Shown: positions 34,819 through 43,730 of the stretch, piece by piece
Numbering within the stretch: the first letter of the stretch is position 1
How the letters are laid out: each line of letters opens with the position of its first letter
DNA from: Leisingera sp. S132
Lineage (GTDB): Bacteria; Pseudomonadota; Alphaproteobacteria; Rhodobacterales; Rhodobacteraceae
DNA length: 64,000 nucleotides
Direction of reading: 5' to 3'
Assembly: GCF_025144465.1 (NCBI RefSeq)
Contig: NZ_CP083553.1
Span: forward strand, 2,106,001 to 2,170,000
Notes under the pieces: model-generated
Seen by the model: the letters and a program-made list of their open reading frames with translations, nothing else
Told to the model about the DNA's origin: nothing
Databases searched by the model: none
Position numbers and translations under genes: made by a program

Positions 34819-35508
34819 ATGATGAACTCTTTGGACTTGGGGAAAACGCTTTCGGGCTATTTACAAGCGCTTTCGCAGGCAGGTCTGCAGGTCGAAATGT
34901 TCACCGATTTCGAGAAAGTGCCGGAAACGGCCGCGGCGTCAGGACGCCGGTTCCAGATGCCGGGGTTTGCCATCGAACGGGCCGACCACACTGAAAACTC
35001 CGCCTTCTGGCTGTTCCTGAAAGACGGCGACACCTATATCGGCGGCGCCGCTTCGATGCTGCAGGATCTGGGCCGGGAGACGCTGGCAGAGTACCTGCTG
35101 CGCACCTCGCGCCACCAATTCCCGAATGAAGCTGGCGGCGGCGTGGAAAGCGTGGCGGAGCCGCTGGCACGCGAGGTGCGCGGCCGGCTGGCCTATGTCG
35201 GTGAACTGACCTTTTTGCCCGGCCACCGCGGTCGGCGGGCGGAACGGCTGGCGCCGTTCATGCGGATCTTTCTGATAATGGCAATCCAGAAATGGGATGT
35301 GGACTGGATCTACGCCTTCATCCCCGACCGCCACATGCAGGCGCGGCTGGACCTTGTCTATGGCTTCACCCGGGCGATCCCCCGGGCGCAGAAGTGGCGC
35401 GACCCGGAACCGGAGGTGCGCAGCAGCACCGAATGGTTCGTCGGCGCGCCCCGGCTGGAGATGGAGCATATGCTGCAGAGCGACCTAGCCGGTTTTGATG
35501 TCCTGTGA
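34819..35508 (+). CDS. GNAT-fold-like protein, putative acyltransferase
   Basis: A 229-residue cytosolic protein. No family is recognised with certainty. The core YVGELTFLPGHRGRRAERLA followed by PFMRIFLIMAIQKWDVDWIYAFI (about residues 132-175) looks like the beta4-loop-alpha3 acyl-CoA-binding part of GNAT enzymes (R/Q-x-x-G-x-G/A-like RGRRAE). The late ARLDLVYGFTRAIPRAQKW fits a GNAT C-terminal lobe. Autoinducer synthases share this fold, but their fixed residues are not evident. Its 3' end overlaps the converging regulator gene by 24 bases. Confidence 0.55.
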   Translation: MMNSLDLGKTLSGYLQALSQAGLQVEMFTDFEKVPETAAASGRRFQMPGFAIERADHTENSAFWLFLKDGDTYIGGAASMLQDLGRETLAEYLLRTSRHQFPNEAGGGVESVAEPLAREVRGRLAYVGELTFLPGHRGRRAERLAPFMRIFLIMAIQKWDVDWIYAFIPDRHMQARLDLVYGFTRAIPRAQKWRDPEPEVRSSTEWFVGAPRLEMEHMLQSDLAGFDVL

Positions 35509-36216
35509 GAAGTTGACCACCAGCAGCTTGCCGTCAGGCAGATAGACCGGCGCCAGCACCCTTCGGTACTGGCGGGTGAACCGCCGCCCGTTCAGCAGTT
35601 TCACGTCCAGCGAGGGATGGGTGATCACCGGCTCGCCCCGGCTGATGGCTTCGCTGTGGGCCATCACCAGATCGGCGTTCACCTTGTCGCTGAACCCGTT
35701 CAGCGTGCTGCGAAGCTGGCTGCTGTCAGAAACTTCAAAGCAGATCGAGGCGAGGCTGGCCGGGCCGGAGCGGATCGGCTGGATGCGGTTCCTCTCCGCA
35801 TCCGGAGGGTTGAACATGTCGACCGCATGCTGCAGCCGGTCAAACCCTTCCAGGCGGCCGCTGTTGGTGAACCACCAGTCCAGGAAATCCTGCAGCGACA
35901 CGTCGGAGCCGCTGTACTGCCGGGTTCTGGCCGCGGCCTGCAGCCGGGTATTGAGAATCTCAAACGCCTTTACGGCAGCTGCATCCGCACGGATATCCGG
36001 CAGCAGTTCCAGCCCCGCTGTCTCGGAAGAGAAGTAATGAAACGACACCCCAAGCCCGCGCGCCAGCGCGTCCAGCGTGCTCCAGCCGATCTCGCGCTCG
36101 TGCTTCAGCGCGCTGTTGAAGGTGCCATAAGGGATGCCGCACTTCAGCGCCGCCTGCCGGTTGGACAGGTTCATATCCTCCAGAAGAGCGGAGATTTTCT
36201 CGTGGATGAGCGCCAT
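35485..36216 (-). CDS. HTH regulator with PAS-like sensor domain
   Basis: About 243 residues. The N-terminal part (HEKISALLEDMNLSNRQAAL, KCGIPYGTFNSALKHEREIG) is an Xre-like helix-turn-helix; the C-terminal part (FDRLQHAVDMFNPPDAERNR through YLPDGKLLVVNFSQDIK) resembles a PAS-like sensory fold. I place the start at ATG 36216 because an upstream extension to 36384 lacks a plausible domain, but the ribosome site is weak. It overlaps the end of the GNAT-like gene tail-to-tail. It may regulate that gene; this is inference. Confidence 0.6.
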   Translation of the reverse strand: MALIHEKISALLEDMNLSNRQAALKCGIPYGTFNSALKHEREIGWSTLDALARGLGVSFHYFSSETAGLELLPDIRADAAAVKAFEILNTRLQAAARTRQYSGSDVSLQDFLDWWFTNSGRLEGFDRLQHAVDMFNPPDAERNRIQPIRSGPASLASICFEVSDSSQLRSTLNGFSDKVNADLVMAHSEAISRGEPVITHPSLDVKLLNGRRFTRQYRRVLAPVYLPDGKLLVVNFSQDIKTG

Positions 36217-36394
36217 ATGTGCCGGATCTTTCACATTCCGCGAAACATCTTGCACAAAATTATCGTCACGGCAACGCAATCCCAGCGCGAGAAAGTGCAG
36301 AGCTATCAAAAACGCATCCATTTCCTGACCAGCCCGGTGCTGCAAGCCGCACGGGAACTGCCCTGAAAGAACACCGCAGATCATTTGAGAAAGC

Positions 36395-36480
36395 TGGTGC
36401 CCGCGGCCGGACTCGAACCGGCACGGCCATACGGCCAGGAGATTTTAAGTCTCCGGTGTCTACCATTCCACCACGCGGGC
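36395..36480 (-). tRNA. tRNA-Leu (anticodon UAA)
   Basis: Read on the minus strand: acceptor GCCCGCG at 36480 pairs with CGCGGGC; D arm with TGGTGGAATGGTAGACACC; anticodon stem GGAGA/TCTCC around CTTAAAA giving anticodon TAA; a long variable arm (class II tRNA); T arm GCCGG-TTCGAGT-CCGGC; encoded ACCA end at 36395. All class II leucine tRNA features are present. Confidence 0.97.
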
Positions 36481-36587
36481 ATGGGGCACGTCAAACGCCG
36501 CCCTTGCCGCAGGTCTAGCCTCCTGATTTCACGCGGACAATCTGTTTTCGGCCGGACCGGCGAATTTTTCCCGCAGCACGGGCAGTG

Positions 36588-37178
36588 CTACAACTCCACA
36601 TCCCCTGCGCCGGCGGGTGCCAGCGGCCCGCCAGGGTCCGCCAGATAGCGTTCGGGCAGCCAAGGATTGAGCTTAAGCGCTGCCGCCAGGGCTTCGCGCG
36701 CTTCTTCCAGCCGGGACAGGCCATAGAGCGACAAAGCCCGCCCGCTCATCGCGGCGATATGGCGGGGCGACAGTTCCAAGGCCCGGTCCAGATCCGCCAG
36801 GGCAGAGGCGAAATCCCGGCGCAGGTAATGCACAAAGGCGCGCTGGTTGTAGCCCTCGGCATAGTCCGGGCAATAGGCAATCAGCTGGTCGAAGTCCTCC
36901 AGCGCGCCGAGGAAATCGAAGGCGGAGCGCTTTGTCATTCCGCGGTCGAGCATGGCCTGCGCCTGCGCGTTGGGCGCATCGGCCCAATATTCCCACATCC
37001 GGTTGGCGATTTCCCGCGCCTGGGTTTCACTTTCTGCTCCTCTCACCTCCTCCATCAGCGCTTCCAGCGGGGTGCTGTGGTCAGGCGCTTCTGGGCAATC
37101 CGATGCGTGTGCCGGAAAAGCCGCTGCGGTGACAGCCGCAGCGAGAGCAAACGGGGGGCGGAACAGGGCAAGAAACAT
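36588..37178 (-). CDS. secreted TPR-repeat protein
   Basis: About 196 residues from ATG 37178. The N terminus MFLALFRPPFALAAAVTAAAFPAHA looks like a signal peptide. Two to three tetratricopeptide repeats follow, for example AFDFLGALEDFDQLIAYCPD, AFVHYLRRDFASALADLDRA and GRALSLYGLSRLEEAREALA (about residues 80-170). TPR proteins scaffold protein complexes; the partner is unknown. Probably periplasmic. A start at 37211 is also open. Confidence 0.75.
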   Translation of the reverse strand: MFLALFRPPFALAAAVTAAAFPAHASDCPEAPDHSTPLEALMEEVRGAESETQAREIANRMWEYWADAPNAQAQAMLDRGMTKRSAFDFLGALEDFDQLIAYCPDYAEGYNQRAFVHYLRRDFASALADLDRALELSPRHIAAMSGRALSLYGLSRLEEAREALAAALKLNPWLPERYLADPGGPLAPAGAGDVEL

Positions 37179-37241
37179 ACCCCATGGTCGCACAAATGCG
37201 GTTTCAATCAAGTCAACTGGACGTGTAGCCCCGCCTAGCCC

Positions 37242-37712
37242 CTACAGCGGCCCCAGCGCGCCGTCCTCCTTGACCGCCTGCATCGCCACATAAGTCGACG
37301 TTGAGGCCACATGCGGCAGCGAGGAGATTTTTTCACCCAGCACTGCCCGGTAATCGGTCATCGAACGGGTCCGCACCTTCAGCAGATAGTCGAAATGCGA
37401 GGCCATCATATGCGCCTGCTCGATCTCCGGCAGCCGCGCCACAGCAGCGTTGAACTTGGCCAGCGCCGCCTCGCGGGTGTCGTCCAGCTTCACCTCGACA
37501 AAGGCCACGTGGTCCAGCCCCAGCCGGATCGGGTCCACCAGGGCGCGGTAGCCGGTGATGATCCCTTCCACTTCCAGCCGTTTGAGCCGGGTCTGGGTCG
37601 GGGTTTTCGACAGCCCGATCCGCCGTGCTAGGTCAGCGATGGAGATGCGGCCGTCCTCGCTCAGCACATTCAGAATCGCCCGGTCGAAGCGGTCAAGATC
37701 GAAGGAGTTCAT
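37242..37712 (-). CDS. putR: Lrp/AsnC-family regulator of proline use
   Basis: A 156-residue Lrp/AsnC protein. The N-terminal HTH is LSEDGRISIADLARRIGLSK (about residues 18-37), followed by the RAM ligand-binding domain (DHVAFVEVKLDDTREAALAK, MMASHFDYLLKVRTRSM). It is divergent from putA; such PutR proteins activate putA when proline is present in alphaproteobacteria. Start at 37712 (MNSFDLD), since an upstream extension to 37805 crosses the putA promoter. Confidence 0.85.
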   Translation of the reverse strand: MNSFDLDRFDRAILNVLSEDGRISIADLARRIGLSKTPTQTRLKRLEVEGIITGYRALVDPIRLGLDHVAFVEVKLDDTREAALAKFNAAVARLPEIEQAHMMASHFDYLLKVRTRSMTDYRAVLGEKISSLPHVASTSTYVAMQAVKEDGALGPL

Positions 37713-37801
37713 TTGGACTTCCAGAGACTGATATTTCAAGAATTTGAACTGCTGATACCACATCTTCAGGCGATTGTCCTTTTGGAAAGGGTGTATTCTT
37801 A

Positions 37802-37825
37802 ACAAAAGCCCTGCACACCTTTTGT
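37802..37825. promoter_or_regulatory. inverted repeat before putA
   Basis: ACAAAAG at 37802-37808 and CTTTTGT at 37819-37825, ten bases apart, lie 12 bases before the putA start. An Lrp/PutR site is plausible. Confidence 0.45.
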
Positions 37826-37837
37826 GGAGTTCCCCGC

Positions 37838-40800
37838 ATGACCGCTCAAACCAAGCTGCGCTACCGGATCGACGCCGGCACCTATGCCGATCAAACCGCG
37901 ATGCGCGACCAGCTGGTGGCCCAGGCCGCCCTCACCGACGACGACCGCCAAAGAATCTGCGCCAACGCCGCTGCGCTGGTGCGGGATATCCGCGGCCATT
38001 CGGCGCCGGGTCTGATGGAGGTGTTCCTGGCCGAATACGGGCTGTCGACCGATGAGGGCGTGGCGCTGATGTGCCTGGCCGAAGCGCTGCTGCGGGTGCC
38101 GGACGCCGACACCATCGACGCGCTGATCGAGGACAAGATCGCGCCGTCCGACTGGGGCAAGCATCTGGGCAAATCGACTTCGTCGCTGGTCAACGCCTCG
38201 ACCTGGGCGCTGATGCTGACCGGCAAGGTACTGGACGAGGAACGAAGCCCGATCGGTGCCCTGCGCGGTGCCATCAAGCGCCTGGGCGAGCCGGTGATCC
38301 GGACCGCCGTCAGCCGCGCGATGAAGGAGATGGGCCGCCAGTTCGTTCTTGGCGAAACCATCGAAAGCGCGATGAACCGTGCCGCCGGGATGGAGGCCAA
38401 GGGCTACACCTATTCTTACGACATGCTGGGCGAGGCCGCCCGCACAGAAGCCGACGCCTCGCGCTATCACCTGGCCTATTCCAAGGCGATTTCCGCCATC
38501 GCGGCTGCCTGCAACAGCGACGACATCCGCAGGAACCCCGGCATCTCGGTGAAACTGTCGGCGCTGCACCCGCGCTATGAGCTGGCACATGAGCACAGTG
38601 TGATGGAGCATCTGGTGCCGCGCCTGAAGGCACTGGCGCTGCTGGCGAAGGCGGCCAAGATGGGCCTGAATGTTGATGCCGAGGAAGCCGACCGCCTGTC
38701 GCTGTCGCTGGAGGTGATCGAGGCGGTGGTTTCGGACCCGGCGCTGGCCGGCTGGGACGGCTTTGGCGTGGTGGTGCAGGCCTATGGCCCCCGAACCGGG
38801 CTGGCGATTGATGCGCTGCACGAAATGGCCGAGACATACGACCGCCGCTTCATGGTGCGGCTGGTCAAGGGCGCCTATTGGGACACCGAGATTAAACGCG
38901 CCCAGGTCGAGGGCGTAGACGGCTTCCCGGTCTTCACCTCCAAGCCGCTGACCGATGTGTCCTATATCTCCAACGCGCGCAAGCTTTTGGGCATGACGGA
39001 CCGGATCTATCCTCAGTTCGCCACCCATAACGCCCATACCGTCGCCGCAATCCTGCATATGGCCGAGGGCATCGGCAACGAACGCTATGAGTTCCAGCGT
39101 CTGCATGGCATGGGCGAGACCCTGCACCAGATGGTGCTGGAGCAGAACAAGACCAACTGCCGGATCTACGCGCCGGTTGGCGCCCACCGCGACCTGCTGG
39201 CCTATCTGGTACGCCGCCTGCTGGAAAACGGCGCCAACTCCTCCTTTGTGAACCAGATCGTCGATGAGAACGTGCCGCCGGAAGTGGTGGCCGCGGACCC
39301 GTTTGCGGCCGTCGCAGATGTGACCGGCAAGATCCCGACCGGGCCGGAGCTCTACGCGCCGGAGCGCCCTAACTCCAAGGGGTTCGATCTGGGCCACGCA
39401 CCGACGCTTGCAAAAATCGAAGCGGCCCGCGCGCCTTGGCGCAGCCACCAGTGGCAGGCCGCGCCGCTGCTGGCAGGCGATGCCCAGCCGGAGGCCGCCA
39501 AGGAGGTGACCAGCCCTACCGACCAGAGCGTGGTTGGAACCATCGCCCAGTGCAGCCCTGAAGATATCGAACTGGCGCTGGCGCTGGCAGACCCTTGGGA
39601 CGCGCCGGCGGCAGAGCGCTCTGCAGCTTTGAACAAGGCAGCTGACCTCTACGAGGAAAACTTCGGCGAGCTGTTTGCGATCCTCGCCCGCGAGGCCGGC
39701 AAAACGATCCCCGACGCTGTGGCCGAACTGCGCGAGGCGGTGGATTTCCTGCGTTACTATGCGGCGCGCATTCCCGATGCGCCGCCCGCAGGCATCTTTT
39801 CCTGCATCTCGCCGTGGAACTTCCCGCTGGCGATCTTCACCGGCCAGGTCTCAGCCGCATTGGCCGCGGGCAACGCCGTGCTTGCAAAACCCGCCGACCA
39901 GACGCCGCTGATTGCCCACCGTGCCGTGCAGCTGATGCATGAGGCCGGCGTGCCGCGCAGTGCCCTGCAGCTGGTGCCGGGCCGCGGCAGCGTGGTTGGC
40001 GCTGCCATCACTTCTGATCCTCGCGTCAATGGCGTTGCGTTCACCGGCTCCACCGCCACCGCCCTGCGCATCCGCAAGGCAATGGCCAACAACCTGCAGC
40101 CGGGCGCGCCGCTGATTGCGGAAACCGGCGGGCTGAACGCGATGATCGTCGACTCCACCGCACTGCCTGAACAGGCGGTGCAGGCAGTGATCGAAAGCGC
40201 CTTCCAGTCGGCCGGCCAGCGTTGCTCAGCGTTGCGATGCCTGTATCTGCAGGACGACATTGCCGACAATGTGCTGAAAATGCTGAAAGGCGCGATGGAC
40301 TGCCTGCAGCTGGATGACCCCTGGAACCTGTCCACCGACAGCGGCCCGGTGATTGACGAAGGCGCCCGCGCAGGGATTCTGGCCCATGTCGGCAAGGCCC
40401 GCGCCGAGGGCCGGGTGCTGAAGGAAATGCGCGCACCGCAGGGCGGCACTTTTGTGGCGCCCACGATGATCAAAGTTTCCGGCATCAGTGATCTGAAAGA
40501 AGAGATCTTTGGCCCCGTCCTGCATGTGGCCCGCTTCAAGTCGCAGCAGCTGGACCAAGTGATTTCCGACATCAATGCCACCGGCTATGGCCTCACCTTC
40601 GGCTTGCACACCCGCATCGACGACCGGGTGCAGCATGTCTGCGACCGGGTGCATGCGGGCAACATCTATGTGAACCGCAACCAGATCGGCGCCATTGTCG
40701 GCAGCCAGCCGTTCGGCGGCGAGGGGTTGTCTGGCACCGGCCCCAAGGCAGGCGGCCCGCTCTACCTCAGCCGTTTCTGCGCGCCGGACCGGCAGTCCAG

Positions 40801-41251
40801 CTCCGGCGGCTGGGACAGCAGCATCACCGACCTGAAGGCGCCGAGCGGTGTGCCCACCCAGCCGGTGACCACCTCCCTGCCCGGCCCGACCGGGGAATCG
40901 AACCGCCTGACCGTCTCTGCCCGCCCGCCGCTGTTGTGCATGGGTCCGGGCGCCGAGGCCGCGGCAGCGCAGGCCAAAGAGGTCATCAGCCTCGGCGGCA
41001 CCGCGATTGAGGCGCATGGCCTTCTGGACCTGAGCCAGCTGGAGAGCATCCAGGGCATTGCAGGCGTGCTGTGGTGGGGTGATGAGGCGACGGGGCGCGA
41101 AATCGAGCAGAACCTCGCCAAGCGAGACGGAGCGATCCTGCCGCTGATCCCCGGCAAGCCGGACCGCGCCCGGGTACTGGCGGAGCGCCACGTCTGCGTC
41201 GACACCACTGCCTCCGGCGGCAACGCGCAATTGCTGGGTGGCATGGCCTGA
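37838..41251 (+). CDS. putA: bifunctional proline dehydrogenase / L-glutamate gamma-semialdehyde dehydrogenase
   Basis: A 1137-residue PutA oxidising proline to glutamate. The FAD-dependent PRODH barrel is in the first half (KLSALHPRYELAHEHSVMEH, RFMVRLVKGAYWDTEIKRAQ). The NAD-dependent aldehyde dehydrogenase domain follows (EAGKTIPDAVAELREAVDFL, PWNFPLAIFTGQ, and the catalytic Cys in SAGQRCSALR at about residue 793). A C-terminal ALDH-superfamily-like segment ends the protein. No N-terminal ribbon-helix-helix is seen, consistent with a separate regulator (PutR). Electrons enter the quinone pool. Confidence 0.97.
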   Translation: MTAQTKLRYRIDAGTYADQTAMRDQLVAQAALTDDDRQRICANAAALVRDIRGHSAPGLMEVFLAEYGLSTDEGVALMCLAEALLRVPDADTIDALIEDKIAPSDWGKHLGKSTSSLVNASTWALMLTGKVLDEERSPIGALRGAIKRLGEPVIRTAVSRAMKEMGRQFVLGETIESAMNRAAGMEAKGYTYSYDMLGEAARTEADASRYHLAYSKAISAIAAACNSDDIRRNPGISVKLSALHPRYELAHEHSVMEHLVPRLKALALLAKAAKMGLNVDAEEADRLSLSLEVIEAVVSDPALAGWDGFGVVVQAYGPRTGLAIDALHEMAETYDRRFMVRLVKGAYWDTEIKRAQVEGVDGFPVFTSKPLTDVSYISNARKLLGMTDRIYPQFATHNAHTVAAILHMAEGIGNERYEFQRLHGMGETLHQMVLEQNKTNCRIYAPVGAHRDLLAYLVRRLLENGANSSFVNQIVDENVPPEVVAADPFAAVADVTGKIPTGPELYAPERPNSKGFDLGHAPTLAKIEAARAPWRSHQWQAAPLLAGDAQPEAAKEVTSPTDQSVVGTIAQCSPEDIELALALADPWDAPAAERSAALNKAADLYEENFGELFAILAREAGKTIPDAVAELREAVDFLRYYAARIPDAPPAGIFSCISPWNFPLAIFTGQVSAALAAGNAVLAKPADQTPLIAHRAVQLMHEAGVPRSALQLVPGRGSVVGAAITSDPRVNGVAFTGSTATALRIRKAMANNLQPGAPLIAETGGLNAMIVDSTALPEQAVQAVIESAFQSAGQRCSALRCLYLQDDIADNVLKMLKGAMDCLQLDDPWNLSTDSGPVIDEGARAGILAHVGKARAEGRVLKEMRAPQGGTFVAPTMIKVSGISDLKEEIFGPVLHVARFKSQQLDQVISDINATGYGLTFGLHTRIDDRVQHVCDRVHAGNIYVNRNQIGAIVGSQPFGGEGLSGTGPKAGGPLYLSRFCAPDRQSSSGGWDSSITDLKAPSGVPTQPVTTSLPGPTGESNRLTVSARPPLLCMGPGAEAAAAQAKEVISLGGTAIEAHGLLDLSQLESIQGIAGVLWWGDEATGREIEQNLAKRDGAILPLIPGKPDRARVLAERHVCVDTTASGGNAQLLGGMA

Positions 41252-41272
41252 GCTTTCCACGCTAAGCACTTG

Positions 41273-41298
41273 ACGCTGGGCCGTTTCCGGCCCAGCGT
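41273..41298 (+). terminator. hairpin between putA and the rhomboid gene
   Basis: ACGCTGGGCC (41273-41282) pairs perfectly with 41289-41298 around GTTTCC. It is a putA terminator candidate but ends only six bases before the rhomboid ATG and has only a short T stretch (GTTC). Confidence 0.55.
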
Positions 41299-41304
41299 TC
41301 CCCC

Positions 41305-42075
41305 ATGTTTCCGATCCGCGACCACAACCCGTCCGGCCGCCGGCCCTATGTCGTCTACGCGCTGATTGCCGCGAATATCCTGGCCTATATCTACTACTCC
41401 GCCAGTTACGCCTCGCCCCGTGCGCTGCAGTATTTCTATGATGCCTATGCGGTGGTGCCTGCCGAGATCAGCCACGGTTACGGGTATGAGACGCTGTTCA
41501 CCTCCCTTTTCATCCACGGCGGGCTGATGCACCTGGGCGGCAACATGCTGTTCCTGTGGATCTTCGGCGACAACCTGGAAGAGGAGATGGGCCATCTGCC
41601 CTTTCTGCTGTTCTATCTCCTCAGCGGGTTTGGCGCAGGGCTGATCCATGTGATGTCCGCACCTGGGTCTATGGTGCCCACAATCGGGGCCTCTGGCGCC
41701 ATTGCAGGCGTGATGGGCGGCTACCTGCTGATGTACCCCAAGGCGCGCGTCGATATCCTGCTGGTGCTGATCATCTATTTCCGCATTTTCACCATCCCCG
41801 CCTTTGTGATGCTGGGCGTCTGGCTGGCGATGCAGTTCTTTGGCGGCCTTGGCTCTGACCCCAACCAGGGCGGCGTCGCCTATTGGGCCCATGCCGGCGG
41901 CTTTGCGGTCGGTCTGATCCTGTGCCTGCCCCTGTGGCTGCGCCGCGGCGGCCCGGCGTTCTGGAACCGAACCCACGGCACCCCTCCGCATCCCGAGAAC
42001 GAGTACGAATACTCTGCCAGCCGTATCCCCAAGCTGCCGCGCAAGAAACGTAACCCGGGGCCGTGGGGGAAATGA
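41305..42075 (+). CDS. rhomboid-family intramembrane serine protease
   Basis: A 256-residue membrane protein with about six helices. The N-terminal NPSGRRPYVVYALIAANILA is the first membrane entry; HGGLMHLGGNMLFLWIFGDN carries the family's His/Asn oxyanion residues; the catalytic Ser is in TIGASGAIAGVMGGY (about residue 131) and the catalytic His in AYWAHAGGFAVG (about residue 196). It cleaves membrane helices of unknown substrates. The C-terminal tail is soluble and basic. No separate ribosome site is visible because the putA hairpin abuts the start. Confidence 0.93.
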   Translation: MFPIRDHNPSGRRPYVVYALIAANILAYIYYSASYASPRALQYFYDAYAVVPAEISHGYGYETLFTSLFIHGGLMHLGGNMLFLWIFGDNLEEEMGHLPFLLFYLLSGFGAGLIHVMSAPGSMVPTIGASGAIAGVMGGYLLMYPKARVDILLVLIIYFRIFTIPAFVMLGVWLAMQFFGGLGSDPNQGGVAYWAHAGGFAVGLILCLPLWLRRGGPAFWNRTHGTPPHPENEYEYSASRIPKLPRKKRNPGPWGK

Positions 42076-42275
42076 AGCTGCCGTCAGTCCGGCATTTGCT
42101 TTCAGAAAAGATGTATCAAGACGGCCTGCAGAACCATGGGAACAGGCTACTGATTAACACGCAGGCCGCCACCCCGACGGGCATCGGGGTAAGGGAATGG
42201 TAGATCCGCTCCGGAGAAGTTTACGGGGAATTATCGAAGGTTTTGCTCAAAAATTGCCACGCAAGGAGACGAGTT
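42076..42275. other. 200-bp intergenic region before the GFA gene
   Basis: AT-richer, no recognisable gene. It must carry the GFA promoter; AAGGAG at about 42262-42267 is the ribosome site of the GTG-started gene. Confidence 0.4.
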
Positions 42276-42653
42276 GTGACACGCCTGAAAGCCACCTGCC
42301 ACTGCGGAGCCGTTGAGATCGAGGCGGAATTTCCAGAGGGTCTCGCCTCTGCCGCGCGCTGCGACTGCTCCTTCTGCCTGCGGCGCGGAGCGGCTGCAGT
42401 CACAGCCCACACCGCCAGCCTGAAGGTGCTGAAAGGGGCAGAGAACCTCAGCCTCTACACCTGGGGCAGCCATACAGCCAAGCATTACTTCTGCAAGACC
42501 TGCGGCATCTACACCCATCACCAGCGCCGTTCCGACCCGAAGGAGTGCGGCGTCAACCTGGGCTGTATCGAAGGCGCCAACCCGCGGACTCACCCGGAGA
42601 CCTATGGCGGGATCCCGTGGAACGACGGGGTGAACCATCCGTCGGATCAGTGA
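42276..42653 (+). CDS. GFA family protein (second copy)
   Basis: A 125-residue zinc-binding protein with the GFA cysteine pattern: CHCGAVEIEAEF, RCDCSFCLRRG and YFCKTCGIYTHH. GTG at 42276, eight bases after AAGGAG, is preferred over the ATG at 42243. It shares the fold but little sequence with the GFA protein at 18089. The activity is unproven. Confidence 0.85.
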   Translation: MTRLKATCHCGAVEIEAEFPEGLASAARCDCSFCLRRGAAAVTAHTASLKVLKGAENLSLYTWGSHTAKHYFCKTCGIYTHHQRRSDPKECGVNLGCIEGANPRTHPETYGGIPWNDGVNHPSDQ

Positions 42654-42696
42654 TCCTGCCAGCAGGCTGACAGGCCGGGCAGCGCCGCCCGCAAAA

Positions 42697-42726
42697 TCAA
42701 AAAGAACGCGGCTCATTGGCCGCGTT
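42697..42726 (-). terminator. terminator of suhB (minus strand)
   Basis: AACGCGGC (42705-42712) pairs with 42719-42726. On the minus strand the stem is followed by CTTTTTG (A-run at about 42699-42703). Confidence 0.7.
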
Positions 42727-42752
42727 TCCAATTCACCAAAATTCGGGCCGGT

Positions 42753-43538
42753 TCAGCCCCGGATCACCTTGGCGAAGTTCTCGAAAATCGGCTCGTTCGA
42801 GCAAACGACAGACCCGCTGTCGATGATACCCGCTTCAGGATCTATCGCCTCGGCCAGCCCGCCGGCCTCTTTCACAATGATGATGCCTGCCGCCAGGTCC
42901 CAGGGGTTCAGGCGGCGTTCCCAGAAACCTTCGTAGCGGCCGGCCGCCACATAGGCCATGTCCAGCGCGGCAGAGCCCCAGCGGCGCACACCGGCGCAAG
43001 CGGGCATCAGGCGGGCCAGGTCCTGCAGCGTCAGCGGCAGGTCGGCGCGGCCGCCGAACGGCACGCCGGTGGCAAAAATGGACTCGATCATCCGGTGACG
43101 GCCCGACACGCGGATGCGGGTGTCATTCATCCAGGCGCCCGCGCCCTTTTCGGCAAAGAACATCTCGTCCTTGGCAGCGTCATAGACAACTCCCGCGACG
43201 ATCTTTCCCTTGTGCTCCAGCGCGATGGAAATCGCCCAGTGCGGCAGGCCGTGCAGGAAGTTGGTGGTGCCGTCCAGCGGGTCGACAATCCAGCGGCGGG
43301 TGGGGTCTTCGCCCTCGATCTCGCCGCCCTCTTCCGCGATCCAGCCATAGGTCGGGCGGGCGTTGCGCAGCTCTTCCTTGATGATCTTCTCGGCGGCGAT
43401 ATCGGCCTTGGAGACGAAGTCGCCCGCGCCCTTCATCGAGACCTGCAGGTTTTCCACCTCGCGGAAGTCCTTCACCAGGGAACGGCCTGCCTTGCGGGCG
43501 GCCTTGATCATCACATTGAGGTTTGCGCTGCCAATCAT
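42753..43538 (-). CDS. suhB: inositol monophosphatase family protein
   Basis: A 261-residue phosphatase of the IMPase/SuhB family. The metal-binding motif is WIVDPLDGTTNFLHGLP (about residues 79-95), with EEGGEIEGED before it and the second signature WDLAAGIIIVKEAGG (about residues 211-225). It dephosphorylates inositol-1-phosphate or related sugar phosphates in the cytosol; SuhB proteins may also act in rRNA antitermination. Start at 43538, AGGA upstream. Confidence 0.93.
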   Translation of the reverse strand: MIGSANLNVMIKAARKAGRSLVKDFREVENLQVSMKGAGDFVSKADIAAEKIIKEELRNARPTYGWIAEEGGEIEGEDPTRRWIVDPLDGTTNFLHGLPHWAISIALEHKGKIVAGVVYDAAKDEMFFAEKGAGAWMNDTRIRVSGRHRMIESIFATGVPFGGRADLPLTLQDLARLMPACAGVRRWGSAALDMAYVAAGRYEGFWERRLNPWDLAAGIIIVKEAGGLAEAIDPEAGIIDSGSVVCSNEPIFENFAKVIRG

Positions 43539-43730
43539 GTCTGCAGAATCCTGTCACGTCGGGGAGATGCCGGGTCAATGCGTGCCTATACGCGCCCTGC
43601 CCCCGAATGCCAAGGGGTTATGCCGCAAACTGCTCATCCCGCCTGACGCGGCGACGCGAGGCACGCGGACGGTTGAAATCCGCCGCCGCCGCACCCAGAC
43701 TTCGCTGCAAACAGAACAAGGAGTGCCCCC

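Noticed and set aside
36214-36384. N-terminal extension of the HTH regulator to 36384
   Set aside because: The extension has no domain and reaches almost to the end of the tRNA gene; ATG at 36216 directly precedes the HTH.
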